DNA of 64,000 nt, taken from contig JAHEWK010000013.1 in NCBI GenBank assembly GCA_020740775.1, positions 558,001-622,000 of the forward strand. Reading direction: 5' to 3'. Positions within the stretch are counted from its first letter, which is position 1. Each line of letters opens with the position of its first letter. The DNA is from Ilyonectria destructans. Taxonomy: Eukaryota; Ascomycota; Sordariomycetes; Hypocreales; Nectriaceae. Under the pieces are notes generated by a model. The model had not been told where the DNA came from and did not search any database. It saw nothing but the letters and a program-made list of their open reading frames with translations. The position numbers and the translations under genes were made by a program. Shown piece after piece: positions 23,174 to 34,004 of this stretch.

Positions 23174-24322
23174 AACCTCGGCGAAGGAGATTATGCCAAG
23201 CCCGGACAACGTTATCCCATGAATCTAAAGTACCGTACAGAGTAAAGACTCCATAAACTCAGTCGCATTGGCGTGTCAAAATCGCGTGCTTATCCACTTC
23301 CTTCGCAGACGTGCAGGAACTGGATCGAATGTCTACTCCATTAACCCCAGCGCTAATGCAACTGATATCACCAATACGCAGGAGTGAAATAAGACGGTAC
23401 CATCGCTTAATATCATTCCATCATCAAAATTATTATTGGCTTAAACCACACACTGATCTTTCCCTTTTCTGTTAACACCCATGCAAGTCCCAAAAAGCTT
23501 AATACCCCTATCACACGGCTGTTTGTGGGTCATAAGCTCTGTCGAGAGAGTGCTTCTTTATCCGAGATGCATCGGCGCTTAATAAATTGTTCCCCGTGGG
23601 GTGGTGGAGACATCGTAACATGGCTTGCTTGTGGGACCACAAATGTATGTATGAAGGTATGACTTGCAGAGCTACCTAACGGATCATCAGACCACATTTT
23701 GTGAGGAGAATCCGTACTCCTCGGAGGGTTTACGAGCCAGATAACATATGCCGAAATCGGCATTGGTGATCCGAGGCGGAGACGGCACACCCTTGAGGTC
23801 TAGATCTAACGGATTGACCGCGGCCGGTGGAGGCCACTGTACTTCCGACCTTGACACACCGGCATTTATATTGCTCCAGGCTGTGACGCAGCCGGTGTGG
23901 AGGGCAGAGACTCGGCAAACATGCTTCCTTACGAACAGTGGCTTATTAAGTACTTTGTTTGGTGACATGTTAGACCGGATATTCCGAAGCCAGACGGCAT
24001 CATGTATAACAGAGCGGAGTTGTGGGCCTTGGCGTTGTCTCCTCTTCCCTATAACAAAACTCCCTTGGTATTCTAAACATTTTGACAATCATACGTTTTC
24101 TTCTACCGTGACGTTGGTTAGGTGGCGAAGAATCCCTCCCGGTCACTCTAATTCACTTACGGTTACCTTTCATTCCCAGTTAAGGTATACGCCAAAGAGA
24201 ATAGGATTAAGCTCAACATGGTAAATTTTCAAATCTTCCCCAAACATCCAAACAAAAGAGGATTCGTTAATTCCGGGTAGGAAATACAGCACAGCCGCAG
24301 CGATACCTTTCAAGTCACTGCA
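23174..24322. other. Intergenic, no gene assigned
   Basis: Two overlapping open frames of about 130-160 codons run in opposite directions near 23,690-24,220. Neither has a recognisable motif, codon pattern or splice partner, so no gene is called. The last about 150 bp form the MCT transporter promoter. Confidence 0.45.
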
Positions 24323-25786
24323 ATGGCAAAACAGCAGTCTTCGGATGAGGACGCAGCGGGCGTAGACGTTAACCAAGACGCTAGCAAAGATGTTAACGCT
24401 CAAGTCGGTAACGAAGCCAGCCAGAAACGTCATGGGCTTGCGTGGCTTCAGGTGCTAGGGAGCTTCTGCCTGTACTTCAACACCTATGGTTCGTTGTACC
24501 CCAAGACCGAAACTTCATCCCAATCCTCCGGCTCCCCCTCCGAACCCCTCTTTGAAACCTTGTAAATCTTTGCCTCACCTCGGCGCGCTAACTTTCAGAC
24601 ATACAGGGATCATCAGCAGCTTCGGCATTTACCAGGCGTATTATGTGACTGAGCTGGGATACCGCCCCTCTGAGGCATCCTTGATCGGGTCCCTGCAGTC
24701 CTTTCTCATCTTCTTCGCAACTGGAGCGGCAGGCCCATTGTACGACGCCGGATACTATCGCCACATCCTCGTCATTGGTTCTGGCACCCTTGTTCTTGGT
24801 GTCTTTCTGCAAAGTATCTCCACGCAGTACTGGCATTTCATCTTGACACAATCCATCTGTGTCGGCCTAGGCGGTGGCTTGATATCATTCCTCGGGCCGA
24901 CGATCCTTGCGACGTATTTCAACCGGCATCTGGCCCTAGCAAGTGGCATTGGGGCTTCGGGGGGAGGAGTTGCAGGGTAAGCCACCCAATAGAATACACA
25001 CGGCACACCTGACTGACAACTGACCTCGCTCTTCGAAGAATTGTGTTCCCCTTCGTCTTCCGTGAGCTTCGGCCGCGCATTGGCTTCGGTTGGACCGTAC
25101 GCATCATGGGACTTTTATCATTGGCGACCCTGGTAGTTCCTGTATTCACCATGAAAGTTCACATGGTTCCAACCAAAATTCGCCACATGGTCGACATCAC
25201 CGCCTTCCGAGATATCCCTTTCATCGTGTTCCTTTTTGGTAACTTCTTGCTGCTTCTTGGGGCATTCATCCCTTACTTCTATGTTCAGGTGTTTGCCATC
25301 GACGCAGCATCTGCGGGAAAGGAGGCAAGCTTCTATGTCTTGGCCGCCATGAATCTGGCCTCAATATTCGGACGCATCCTTCCAAATTTCCTGTCTGCCC
25401 TTGTCGGACCTTTCAACATGTTCCTCTGCATGGCGCTAGTTGCCACCACGGCTGCGTTTGCGTACATTTCCGCCACGAGTCTTGCGGGCGTTATTGTGAC
25501 TAGTGTCTTTTATGGATTCACTTCGGGTGGAGTTTTTGCGCTGCAGCCGGTTGTCGTGCTTGGGCTTTGCCCGGATCCGCGCCTCCGAGGTACCCGAGTT
25601 GGAATGGCGTTCTGCTTCCTTGGCTTCGCTGTTCTAGCCAGCAACCCGCTTGCAGGAGCTATCCTCGATTCAGGTGGTTTCACTGGGGTTTGGCTTTGGA
25701 CAGGGATAGTGTTAGGAATAGGGGGATTGGTTATGGCTGCGGCACGTGGACTCAAGCATGGGTGGACCTTGACTCAAAGAGTGTAA
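24323..25786 (+). CDS. Monocarboxylate-transporter-like MFS protein (MCT/MCH family)
   Basis: Three exons, 24323-24488, 24607-24976 and 25039-25786, encode about 427 aa. A charged N-terminus of about 38 residues precedes the first helix (WLQVLGSFCLYFNTYG). The family signature follows, with GIISSFGIYQAYYVTELGY, then SLIGSLQSFLIFF. Around twelve hydrophobic segments follow, among them GLGGGLISFLGPTILATYF, GASGGGVAGIVFP and SGGVFALQPVVVLGL. MCT-type proteins move carboxylic acids, riboflavin or small metabolites by proton symport, and in fungal clusters they often act as exporters. Cargo here could be an acid intermediate or the final product; this is inference. The gene is convergent with the FAD monooxygenase. 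Confidence 0.9.
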
Positions 25787-26324
25787 CCATGGGGCAATCC
25801 GACTGGCCAGAACACCGGGAACTAGGGTGGACGACTATTTGAAAATACTTTGTCTCTTAAGTTCTCCCGAGCTCACCTTCTGTAAGTAGCGTAGTAACAA
25901 CGCATAGGATATGTTTATCGGACCGATAGACATTCAACGACCGTGCTCATATGAGGTGGCAATGAGTAGGGTATAGCTTCACATGGAACCTTAATGCAGT
26001 CTACTTGTTTAATGAAAATCCCAATGCTTTCTAGCCAGTTCACACTCGCTTTGACGGGACGTGTGAGAGCTAACTTCTTTGGGGGTTGATGGTATGACCT
26101 ATTTCAGCTAGAGAAAATGTAAGTTAGAACTTTGATTTTCTTAGCGCCTCTTCATAGCAAGGCCTGATGAAATGACCAATTTACGGCTTTACAAGACACC
26201 TCCGAGATTTCTAAAGTTACTATCTAGGGCCACATACGAAAGACTCGGCAAGATCGTCCGAATCCTAGTCTCTCCAGGAAGCACAGAGCTCACTTTTTCC
26301 AGCAAAGAACGTTCATAATATTAT
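25787..26324. other. Convergent intergenic region
   Basis: About 540 bp lie between the MCT transporter and the monooxygenase stop codons. No frame or repeat stands out. Confidence 0.5.
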
Positions 26325-28169
26325 CTAAATGCCTAAAACATTGTCCAGATACTCTTTCCAACTGTCGTCCAGACTAACACAGCCGACATACATGTCAGGT
26401 CGTATGATGACGACATAATTGTCGGTGCTACCAACGAAGCCTGCACGGTATACCTTTTCATCCCCACCAGCAGGCGGCCGATGCGATAGCGACTCTGCTT
26501 GAACAATGAAATATGCTATCGAGTCTTCGTGTTCAATTTTGAGGGAATCATGGGTGCCGATGGCAAGCACGAGATACCTCCCGTAATTGACCAGTGAATA
26601 TAGGCGCCTCGTGATGCCTTGATTGTCAAGAATGAGATACAAGTCTGGACAAGGCTGGCCCGCCGTAAACAATCCGTGCTGGGAATTTTGAATGGCTGGG
26701 GAATGTAGTCCCTCGTATGAGATTCCCATTCCTAATTCGCAATGTCAGAGACTTGGTCGGTGCGTCAATGGAAGTCACTCACCAGTTATATGAGATGAGT
26801 TTTTCTCGATGCTCCCGACATACTGGGATCCCTCGTGGACCGTGTCTCGGACCAGTGTGGCAGCAACATTCACAACCTCTTGGGCGACAGATCTCCTCTC
26901 GGTATCATAGCTGCGAAGAACTGCGTCTGCTGCACTTGCCTTGATATCTGGATGGCTCAGAACATGCGCCAGTCTCCAACTCAAGGCAAAGGCGTCAGCA
27001 ATCCCAGTATTCAAACCCTGGCCACCATTCACCGAGTGAACGTGCGCGGCGTCTCCTGCGAGGAAGATCTTGCCGGTTCCTTCTTGGGAAATAAAGGTCG
27101 ACGCAACCCTTTCCTTGACTAGAGAGACGTATGGCACCATCAGTCAAGCCCTTGACGAGCAAGAAACGGACTTGGAGTGGGATTACAGACCTTCAAAAGT
27201 GCTAAACCACTCCGTGGCAACAAAGTCGACTCGATAAGGCATCATGTGTTGCTTGATGGAGGCCTTGCACTTTTCCTCAGTGATCTCACCGTCGAGGAAG
27301 ATGTAGAATCGCGCCATATTACGCTCCCTGGGGATCCAGGACACCCGAGATTTGCCATCAAGCTCAAAGGTGATGATTTCATCACACCTAGGAAAATCGG
27401 TATCAAGGAAGACGTCCATGACCGCCCAAGTCATCTCAGGTTTTGTCCCAGTGAACCCAATATTCAGACTTTGACGAATCATGGACTTCGCCCCATCGGC
27501 AGCGACGCAGAACTTTCCACGGAGAGTGTTCCCGTGGTCTGTATATACTTTAACCTCATTTATACCCTCAGATATGTCAGTAACAGACTCGTTGTAGTAT
27601 ACAGCAATGCCAAGTTGCGAGGATAGCGCTTCTTCGACCGCCGGCTGGCCAATCATAAGGAAGTTTTTCTGCCAGACGTGCTTCAAGCTGGTCCACCAGT
27701 GGCTCTGGCGTGACTTGAAGGATCCAGCAGCAAAAATAGAACTGGCTACAACCGCGTCAGCATGGAAAAGCACGACTTAGTGCTTTCGTTATGTTCATCG
27801 ACCTACTATTGCATGTGATGCCCTGGGCCTGTAGGCCACCAAGGACACCTACAACCTCGAGGTACTGCTGTGTTCGGGCATTTAGCGCATCAGCTCTTCC
27901 GAGATGAAGAGGGCCTGGCTTTGCATCTATTGAAGCACATAAGCACAGGTCCATTCTGGGTCAAGTACAGCACATCGTCGTCCCTTGGTCACCTACCTAT
28001 GACGGCGACTGATACGCCTAACCGCTGGCAGAGCAGGGCAGTCAGAAGCCCGGCGGGGCCGCCTAAACACGGATTAAAATGAGAAGATACGAAAATGCAT
28101 GGACCAGGAGTCCTCACCTCCTACGACGATCAAATCCACGGATTTTGCCTGAGGCTGAAGGGAATCCAT
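26325..28169 (-). CDS. FAD-dependent aromatic monooxygenase (phenol 2-monooxygenase-like)
   Basis: Six exons are inferred: 28169-28118, 28062-27997, 27926-27807, 27775-27191, 27118-26783 and 26731-26325. All phases agree, giving about 521 aa. FAD motifs: VVGGGPAGL (split by the first intron), GRADALNARTQQYLEVVG, the ADGAKSMIRQ (DG-type) motif near the middle, and FLAGDAAHVHSVNGGQGLN binding the flavin ribityl chain. A C-terminal domain of about 150 residues, with CPDLYLILDN and VVIIRPDMYVG, matches the thioredoxin-like tail of phenol hydroxylases. It should hydroxylate a small aromatic or enol substrate with NAD(P)H and O2. It is divergent from the isocyanide synthase, which argues for co-regulation. 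Two very small first exons make automatic models likely to miss the start. Confidence 0.92.
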
Positions 28170-28856
28170 CTTTGTAGGTGGAGCAGTCGTTGAAAGAGGG
28201 TCAATATGATGGTGACGAAAATATCTACTGGATTTAGTACCGGAGGACAATAGAGCGGTTATGGGTGGTTTTCGGATGATCTTTATCCTTGTTTGAGGAT
28301 GGAACCCAAGATATAGGCGAGGTTTTAGATAGCTCAAGGGCCGTGGACCCATATCCTTGTCCAGACTATGCGAGGGAAAGCCGAGGTTGTAACTCTAAGT
28401 CGAATGTTATCAGGGTTCTCCTCGGCCCGGCAAGCCTACATCGTAATCACGAGCCCTGAACTGAAACAGACTCCAAATCGCTGTGGAAGCTGTCTGCAAT
28501 ACCAGACCGGGTCCAAAGAACCAATCCCAGCCCCTCTCATGTCATTAAATCAGCCGGCACCAAGGGCCGGTAAATGAGGGACCTGAGGTAAGCCAGTCAG
28601 CCGATAGGAGTATAGGACACGGATAGTCTACTAAGCGGAGTTGTCGGATTGGTCACCATCTTGGGGGATTAGGCTTTCGACCATGCATGACTAGTTACTT
28701 CGCCACTATGCATAGCCCTAAAGCCAATCGGAAGACTAAACATGACTTGTGGATTAATGCTTTGAGTGTCTGGCACGGCCCTTTTGGCCGCCGTTTGGTT
28801 CCTTCTATCAACTGCCGACAACCATGCCAAGCGGCGATCCAGGGGCCCTTGAATAT
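28170..28856. promoter_or_regulatory. Monooxygenase-side part of the shared upstream region
   Basis: No exon is seen. Together with the repeats that follow, this forms a 1.4-kb non-coding gap between the divergent monooxygenase and isocyanide synthase genes. Confidence 0.4.
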
Positions 28857-28876
28857 CCGCGGAGGTTCCTCCGCGG
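28857..28876. repeat. Perfect GC-rich hairpin
   Basis: CCGCGGAGG and CCTCCGCGG face each other across two bases, a perfect 9-bp inverted repeat. It lies just before the tandem repeat array in the shared upstream region. Confidence 0.8.
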
Positions 28877-28898
28877 GTACAAACACCACCGGCATGAG

Positions 28899-29300
28899 CT
28901 GTCTCTCGGGGTGAAGTTTCCCCGCACGTGGGAATAGTATCGCATCTCAATAGTAGCACATGGGCATATGCTTCGGCAGATTTATCCTTGTAGCCTTACA
29001 GTTCCTCCGAGGATAGAAACCCATTCAGTATTAACTGTCTCCTAGGGTAAACATAGGGTAAAGTCTCCTCGCACTTGGGAATAGTATCACATCTCAGTAG
29101 TAGCACGTGGGCATATGCTTCGGTAGATCTATCCCGGTAGCCTTAAAGCTTCGCCGAGGATAGAAACTCTGTCAGTATCAACTGTCTCCTAAGGTGAACC
29201 CTCCCCGCACTTGGGAATAGAGGTTCCAGACCAATATCAGCACCTAGGCAAATGCTTCGGCAGATCTAATCAATCACCTCATAGTTCAGCCAAGGACACG
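28899..29300. repeat. Three ~140-bp degenerate tandem repeats in a bidirectional promoter
   Basis: Unit A (28899-29034), unit B (29035-29181) and partial unit C (29182 to about 29300) each begin CTGTCTC, then carry a GCACnTGGGAATAG box, and later a GCATATGCTTCGGnAGAT-type block (C varies slightly). Units A and B also share CCGAGGATAGAAAC near their ends. GCACnTGGG occurs four times exactly (twice in A, twice in B) and once more in C; two copies hold the CACGTG palindrome (28925-28930 and around 29104). B contains an extra 11 bp that looks like a local duplication. The array lies between the monooxygenase and isocyanide synthase genes and may be a binding-site cluster. Confidence 0.8.
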
Positions 29301-29476
29301 AGGTGGGCAGATTTGTTGCAGAATCACACCACACACCAACATTGGTTCCGTCACATAGGCGGGGTACCGATCGCAGCACAGAAAGTAATAGACTGAGTTC
29401 AAACCGATCAATGATATTGAAAGAAATCCGTCACAATGCATAAAGATAGCTCTAGCCCGCTGTTTACAGAAAGCTC

Positions 29477-29482
29477 TATAAA
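29477..29482 (+). promoter_or_regulatory. Putative TATA box of the isocyanide synthase gene
   Basis: TATAAA stands about 100 bp upstream of the ATG at 29578, with pyrimidine-rich sequence between. Confidence 0.5.
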
Positions 29483-29577
29483 CGCCAAGACTTCCCTACT
29501 ATTCCTCGCGATTCACGCCTCTTGTATTAACCAAATATCATCACTCTTGCTTAAACAACCCATCTAAATCCTCCATC

Positions 29578-31715
29578 ATGCTTGTGGATGACGGATTTGT
29601 TCCAGCCGTTGCGCAGGCCACTCATGGCTTTGTCAATGTCTCTTTGCCCAAGGGATTCATTGGGGAATCCAATTTCAAAACATCCATCGGCATTATCGAA
29701 CGCATTTATCGATACCGGATGCAAGGAGGGCCTCAGCAGAAGAACTCGGACGAAGGTCTGCTTCGCAACCTGGCACTCATCTACGGCCATGTGAAGGACA
29801 ATCAACCCATCAGGATGTGCATTCCTGCCTTCTCTTTTAAATCTCCCAACTCCGAGGTCAAAGTCTTGGGGAAATTGCCAGACAAAGTAGAAGAGTTTGC
29901 TTTGGCTCATCTCAATGGTTTGTGCGCTGGTATACAAGACATTTATCCTCCAGGTGCCGAGCTTGTCATCATTTCAGATGGGATTGTTTACAACGGTATG
30001 ATCTTACAAGACTTATGCCCAGGAATGGACTTTTGACTGACAGGAATCTCTTCCACTGGCTAGACTTACTTGGCGTCCCAGACTTAGATGTCTGGGCATA
30101 CGGGGAGGCTCTGAGAGAGATTTCCAAGCGCCATGCATTCGATCACATCAGATTTTCGCGACTTAGCGATCTAGTACCACTTGATCTACCACAAAAGCTT
30201 GACCACGTTTCATACACTGCTAATGCTACCAACTTTCGACGAGCATTGATGAATCAATTCGGCTCGCAAGATTATTCAGTATCCCTCAAGATCGCTGAAG
30301 ACGAGGATACTCGCTTGACGTACCGCGGCTACCTCAAGTTTCTCCAAACTGACCTGGCAAATGTTTACCCGGTGGGCCCTTCGTATAGCAAGTCGCAGTT
30401 CAAGAAGGGTATTGAGGTTTTCGCCAAACAGATGCTCATCCGCGGCCAAGTAGGGGCAACTTCCAAAATCTGTCATACTCAGTATCACTAATACGTTTAA
30501 ATTCATAGGCATTCGCTCGAGCTGTCAAGGAAAAATTTTCTGACCACATTCGACTTTCAATTCATCCGTCTACAGGACAATCCAAGGTGTCAATCAGCCT
30601 ATTGCCGACAGACACATGCTTTACTACTCCTTGGCATTGCGCTGTGGCGTTCAGGCTCGATGGCACCATTACGACCCATCATGCCGAAACTTTCAGAAAC
30701 GACCCTCGATTTGAGCTAGTACATGACAAGGATCATCGCCCATCCTATTTCCGTGAGAAGAGTGATCTCCTAAATTGTGCGACTGGTCCAGTGAGCTGCG
30801 ATCCAGCCTATCCATCTGGCCTCATCATCCGCCCAGCTACTGACCACAAGACGATGTCCATTCATGATATCAACAGTTCGAAAATCCGGGCTCTCGCGGA
30901 AATCAACAGTCCCGTTGTGCTACGAGGCTTCTCTCAAACTACAGACCGTGGTAATTTCATTATGAAGTCCAAGGAACTTGGGGTGCCACTGAGCTGGAAA
31001 TTTGGCCTGGTTCTGGAAGTGAAAGACAGAGGCGTTGATACTCGCGGTCTCAACAATGTTCTCAGTGCTGAATGGATGCCGTTTCATTACGACGGTCTTT
31101 TCAAGACGAAGGAAACTATCACAGAGGAAGGGCACGCAAAGATATTATCTATCCCGCCTCGGTAAGATACAAGCTCCAGAGAGTGTCTTCTCTTCGGATT
31201 ATTATCAGAAGGCTGTGTGGACATTTGCTAAACAGCGCATCAGATTCCAATTCTTCACAGCGGTGACACCTTCTCCAAAGGACACTGGATTCACCCTATT
31301 CGCTTCATCAACAACTGTTTTCAAGTATCTTCCCAGTAGCCTGCCCTTGGAATTTCTCAAGCAGCAAACGTGGAGCGTTTCTACATCGTCCTTCGAGAAC
31401 ACAAACCTCCGCAATCTCCCTTTGGTAGTCAAACATCCAACAACAGGGGCTCCTTGCTTACGCTATCACGAACACTGGCCAGAGTCAAGGACAAAGTTTG
31501 AGGCTACTCATATCAGTATCGACAATCAGCCTCCCGAGACCAGAGGAGCTATTGTTCGTGAGCTAGAGTTGTTGTTGCACGCCCGACGAGTTGCGTACTA
31601 TCATGCGTGGGAAAAGGGCGATCTTCTTGTGAATGATAACATTCTGACCATGCACACTCGCAGCGATTTTACATCAGGTTGCGAAAGAGAGCTCTGGAGG
31701 ATTCACTTTGACTGA
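29578..31715 (+). CDS. Isocyanide synthase fused to Fe(II)/2-oxoglutarate dioxygenase
   Basis: Four exons, 29578-29995, 30064-30449, 30509-31161 and 31244-31715, encode about 642 aa. Residues 1 to about 330 match the DIT1/PvcA isocyanide synthase domain: a RIYRYRMQ opening, PAFSFKSPN, YPPGAELVIISDGIVYND, and RGYLKFLQTDL. Residues from about 350 onward match TauD/PvcB-like dioxygenases. They hold FHYDG with the metal-binding His (about 461) and Asp (about 463), a distal His in ILTMHTRSDF (about 623) and an Arg for 2-oxoglutarate in LWRIHF. Known relatives convert the amine of an amino acid to an isonitrile using ribulose 5-phosphate; the fused oxygenase then modifies the side chain, often to a vinyl isonitrile. 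This is the best candidate for the core enzyme of the cluster. The metal ligands look complete. Confidence 0.93.
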
Positions 31716-32489
31716 GGATGAGGAAAAAAGAAACGGACGCGGCTTGAATCTCTACTGCTTGCGGCGACTTGTGCCTTTGCAGAATGACGGTTAAAAAATT
31801 CAAGGCATCGCAGGAACCTCGTCATAAGACAGCAGCATGCTGCCTTATAGTTTGTTTTTTCTTAGCTTTACTCAATATCATCAGATAGCTCACAGTCATT
31901 GTTATATTTCGGGATCATCTTGAGACGCCCGCAATAGCTTCCAGATTGGGTGCTCGGAATCCCGTCTGGGCTATCGTCTCGGACCCCCGGCAGGTGAGTC
32001 CTCCGGTCTCAGACCTCCGGACGCCGCTCTCATCTTCATCAATAAGACCGATCCCTAGCCCTCCGTTAGATAGGAAATCAAGAGGTTTCATCATCATCAT
32101 CCTAATACTATCCATTCAGTGAGACAGTCATGCAGTATTTACAAAAGATAACAAGGACACACATTTTGTACCAGACAGTATCATAGCAAACAGTAGCTGA
32201 GCAGTAAGGTTGTTGCACACTGACCTTTGCCTGAAGCTTCAATTCAACCCTTCTGTCTTCAACCTTGTAGCTGTGGGCAACAACCTTGCTGTCTGTAGTC
32301 ACTGCTGTATACCTGGGATGAGTGTGAATTAGTAGGTCTGAAAACTGGGATAATGACAAGGGAAAGACTCGCGATGCAATATCAGCATCCGACCTCCCGA
32401 ATTCAGCTGCCGAGGTACCTGCACACCTCCGCACCCTGACGCCTTGCCGAGGACAGGCTTCAACCTTATTAAGCCTTCGGTATCTGCCC
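31716..32489. other. Intergenic, isocyanide synthase to hydrolase
   Basis: No exon is recognised. Around 31,970-32,020 there is a GC-rich patch with CCTCCGG twice and several CGG triplets, which could bind Zn2Cys6 regulators, but this is weak. A minus-strand open frame at 32,108-32,434 has no recognisable features. Confidence 0.4.
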
Positions 32490-32497
32490 TATAAATA
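32490..32497 (+). promoter_or_regulatory. Putative TATA box of the alpha/beta hydrolase gene
   Basis: TATAAATA lies about 150 bp before the ATG at 32643, followed by CT-rich sequence. Confidence 0.55.
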
Positions 32498-32642
32498 GTA
32501 ACTCTACGTCGTCAATTCATTTACCAAAGACTACCGCCGACAGATTCTTTTATAATCATAAACCCAACCTTCAATCCTCCCCAGTGAAGCCATTGCAAAC
32601 TATCCTCTCTCAAAGCTCTACCGGAGCTACGATCTCATCATC

Positions 32643-34004
32643 ATGTCCTCGGTATTCGACATTAAGGAACACGTAATTGAAGCTTCATACATACGAGAAT
32701 ACGCCCGCGCAACATCTCATTCTCAAGAGGAGAAGCTTTGGCTACACATCAAGCAATACACGCCCAAAGATAACCCCAACCCAGAAAAGGGCGATGTAAC
32801 CATCATCGGCGGCCATGCCAATGGGTTCCCCAAGGTCAGTCTATGTCCTCATTTGATGATCAGGTTCTGAGAAAATTGTGAGTAGGAACTTTATGAGCCT
32901 TTGTGGGAAGAATTTTATCGCGAAGCCAAGAGCCGCAATCTGCGCATCCGCAGTATCTGGATAGCGGACACGGCAGGGCAGGGCCAAAGCGGAATCATCA
33001 ACAAAGACGCCTTAGGCAATGACCGTAAAGTCTTCCCTGTGTGCCTCCATTAACTCCATATTGACTCTTCCACAGCAAGTTGGCTCGACTATGCCCGTGA
33101 CATCTACCAAATGATAAACACCTTCCGCCCTCCCCCTCCCATCATGGCAATGGGCCACTCCTTCGGCGCAAACGCTCTGACAAATGTTGCCCTCCTCCAT
33201 CCTCGTCTCCTCACCTCTCTAGTCCTTATTGAACCCTTCATCTCTCACTTCGCCTCCACACCGGCAACAACAACACGCGGACCATCCGGTTTCAGCATGT
33301 CTCGCCGTGAAGTCTGGCCCTCACGTGCCGAGGCCGCTGCATCCTTCAGCCGCAGTGCCTCCTATCAGACTTGGGATCCTCGTGTGCTCGAGCGCTGGGT
33401 AGAGTATGGGATTAGGGACGTTCCGGGCAAGGACGAAGTAACGTTAACTACGACCAAGCCTCAGGAAGTCTTTAACCTCGTTCGTCCAAGCTGGCATGCA
33501 TACGACCTAAAAGGCAAAGAACTCATCCATCCAGAACTCGTGCCAGATCTAGATCCCAGTCTTAACATCCGCTGGCCAACGCACCCTGTCTACTGTCCCG
33601 AAGGTACCAGCACTGTCAGACGCCTCCCCAACGTCCGACCTAGCGTCTTCTACGTCTTCGGTGGCAAGAGCAATATCTCCACGTTAGAACTCCAGGACGA
33701 GAAGATGACACTCACAGGCTCTGGTGTCGGTGGAAGCGGCGGTCAGGCAAAGGGCCGTGTTAAGAAAGTCGTCGGTGAGAAGAATAGCCACTTGATTCCC
33801 ATGGAGGATCCCGTCTTTTGCGCTCGGGTCGCGGCGGATTGGATCAAGGCCGAAGTTGAGAGGTGGTGGGTAGATGAGCGCAATTATGAGGACTGGACGC
33901 AGAAGTCAACGGAAGAGAAGACGACGCTTTCAAGCGGTTGGGAGAAGCACATTGGGGTACCAGGAAATCGCAATGGGAAGGATAAGACAAAGGCAAAGAT
34001 ATAG
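32643..34004 (+). CDS. Alpha/beta hydrolase of the fungal 'toxin biosynthesis protein' type
   Basis: Three exons, 32643-32834, 32886-33024 and 33076-34004, encode about 419 aa. Landmarks are IGGHANGFPKELYEPLWEE (the oxyanion-side HAN.F motif), RIRSIWIADTAGQGQSG, the nucleophile elbow GHSFGAN with its serine near residue 127, SLVLIEPF, and a late VVGEKNSHLIPMEDP that supplies the His. The C-terminus is AKI, which fits the relaxed PTS1 pattern, and relatives in Alternaria host-specific toxin clusters are peroxisomal. Members are described as hydrolases or esterases without firmly known substrates. It lies downstream of the isocyanide synthase on the same strand with its own TATA box. Peroxisomal location would match the CoA ligase and CoA-transferase; this is inference. 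Confidence 0.88.

Noticed and set aside
23687..24224. Two overlapping opposite-strand open frames of 130-160 codons
   Set aside because: No family motifs, no splice partners, and each could be a shadow of the other; not enough to call a gene.
28899..29300. Tandem repeats considered as a CRISPR array
   Set aside because: The units are ~140 bp, degenerate and lack unique spacers, and the genome is eukaryotic.
32108..32434. Minus-strand frame of about 108 codons between the isocyanide synthase and hydrolase genes
   Set aside because: Composition is not protein-like beyond openness, and it overlaps the expected promoter of the hydrolase.
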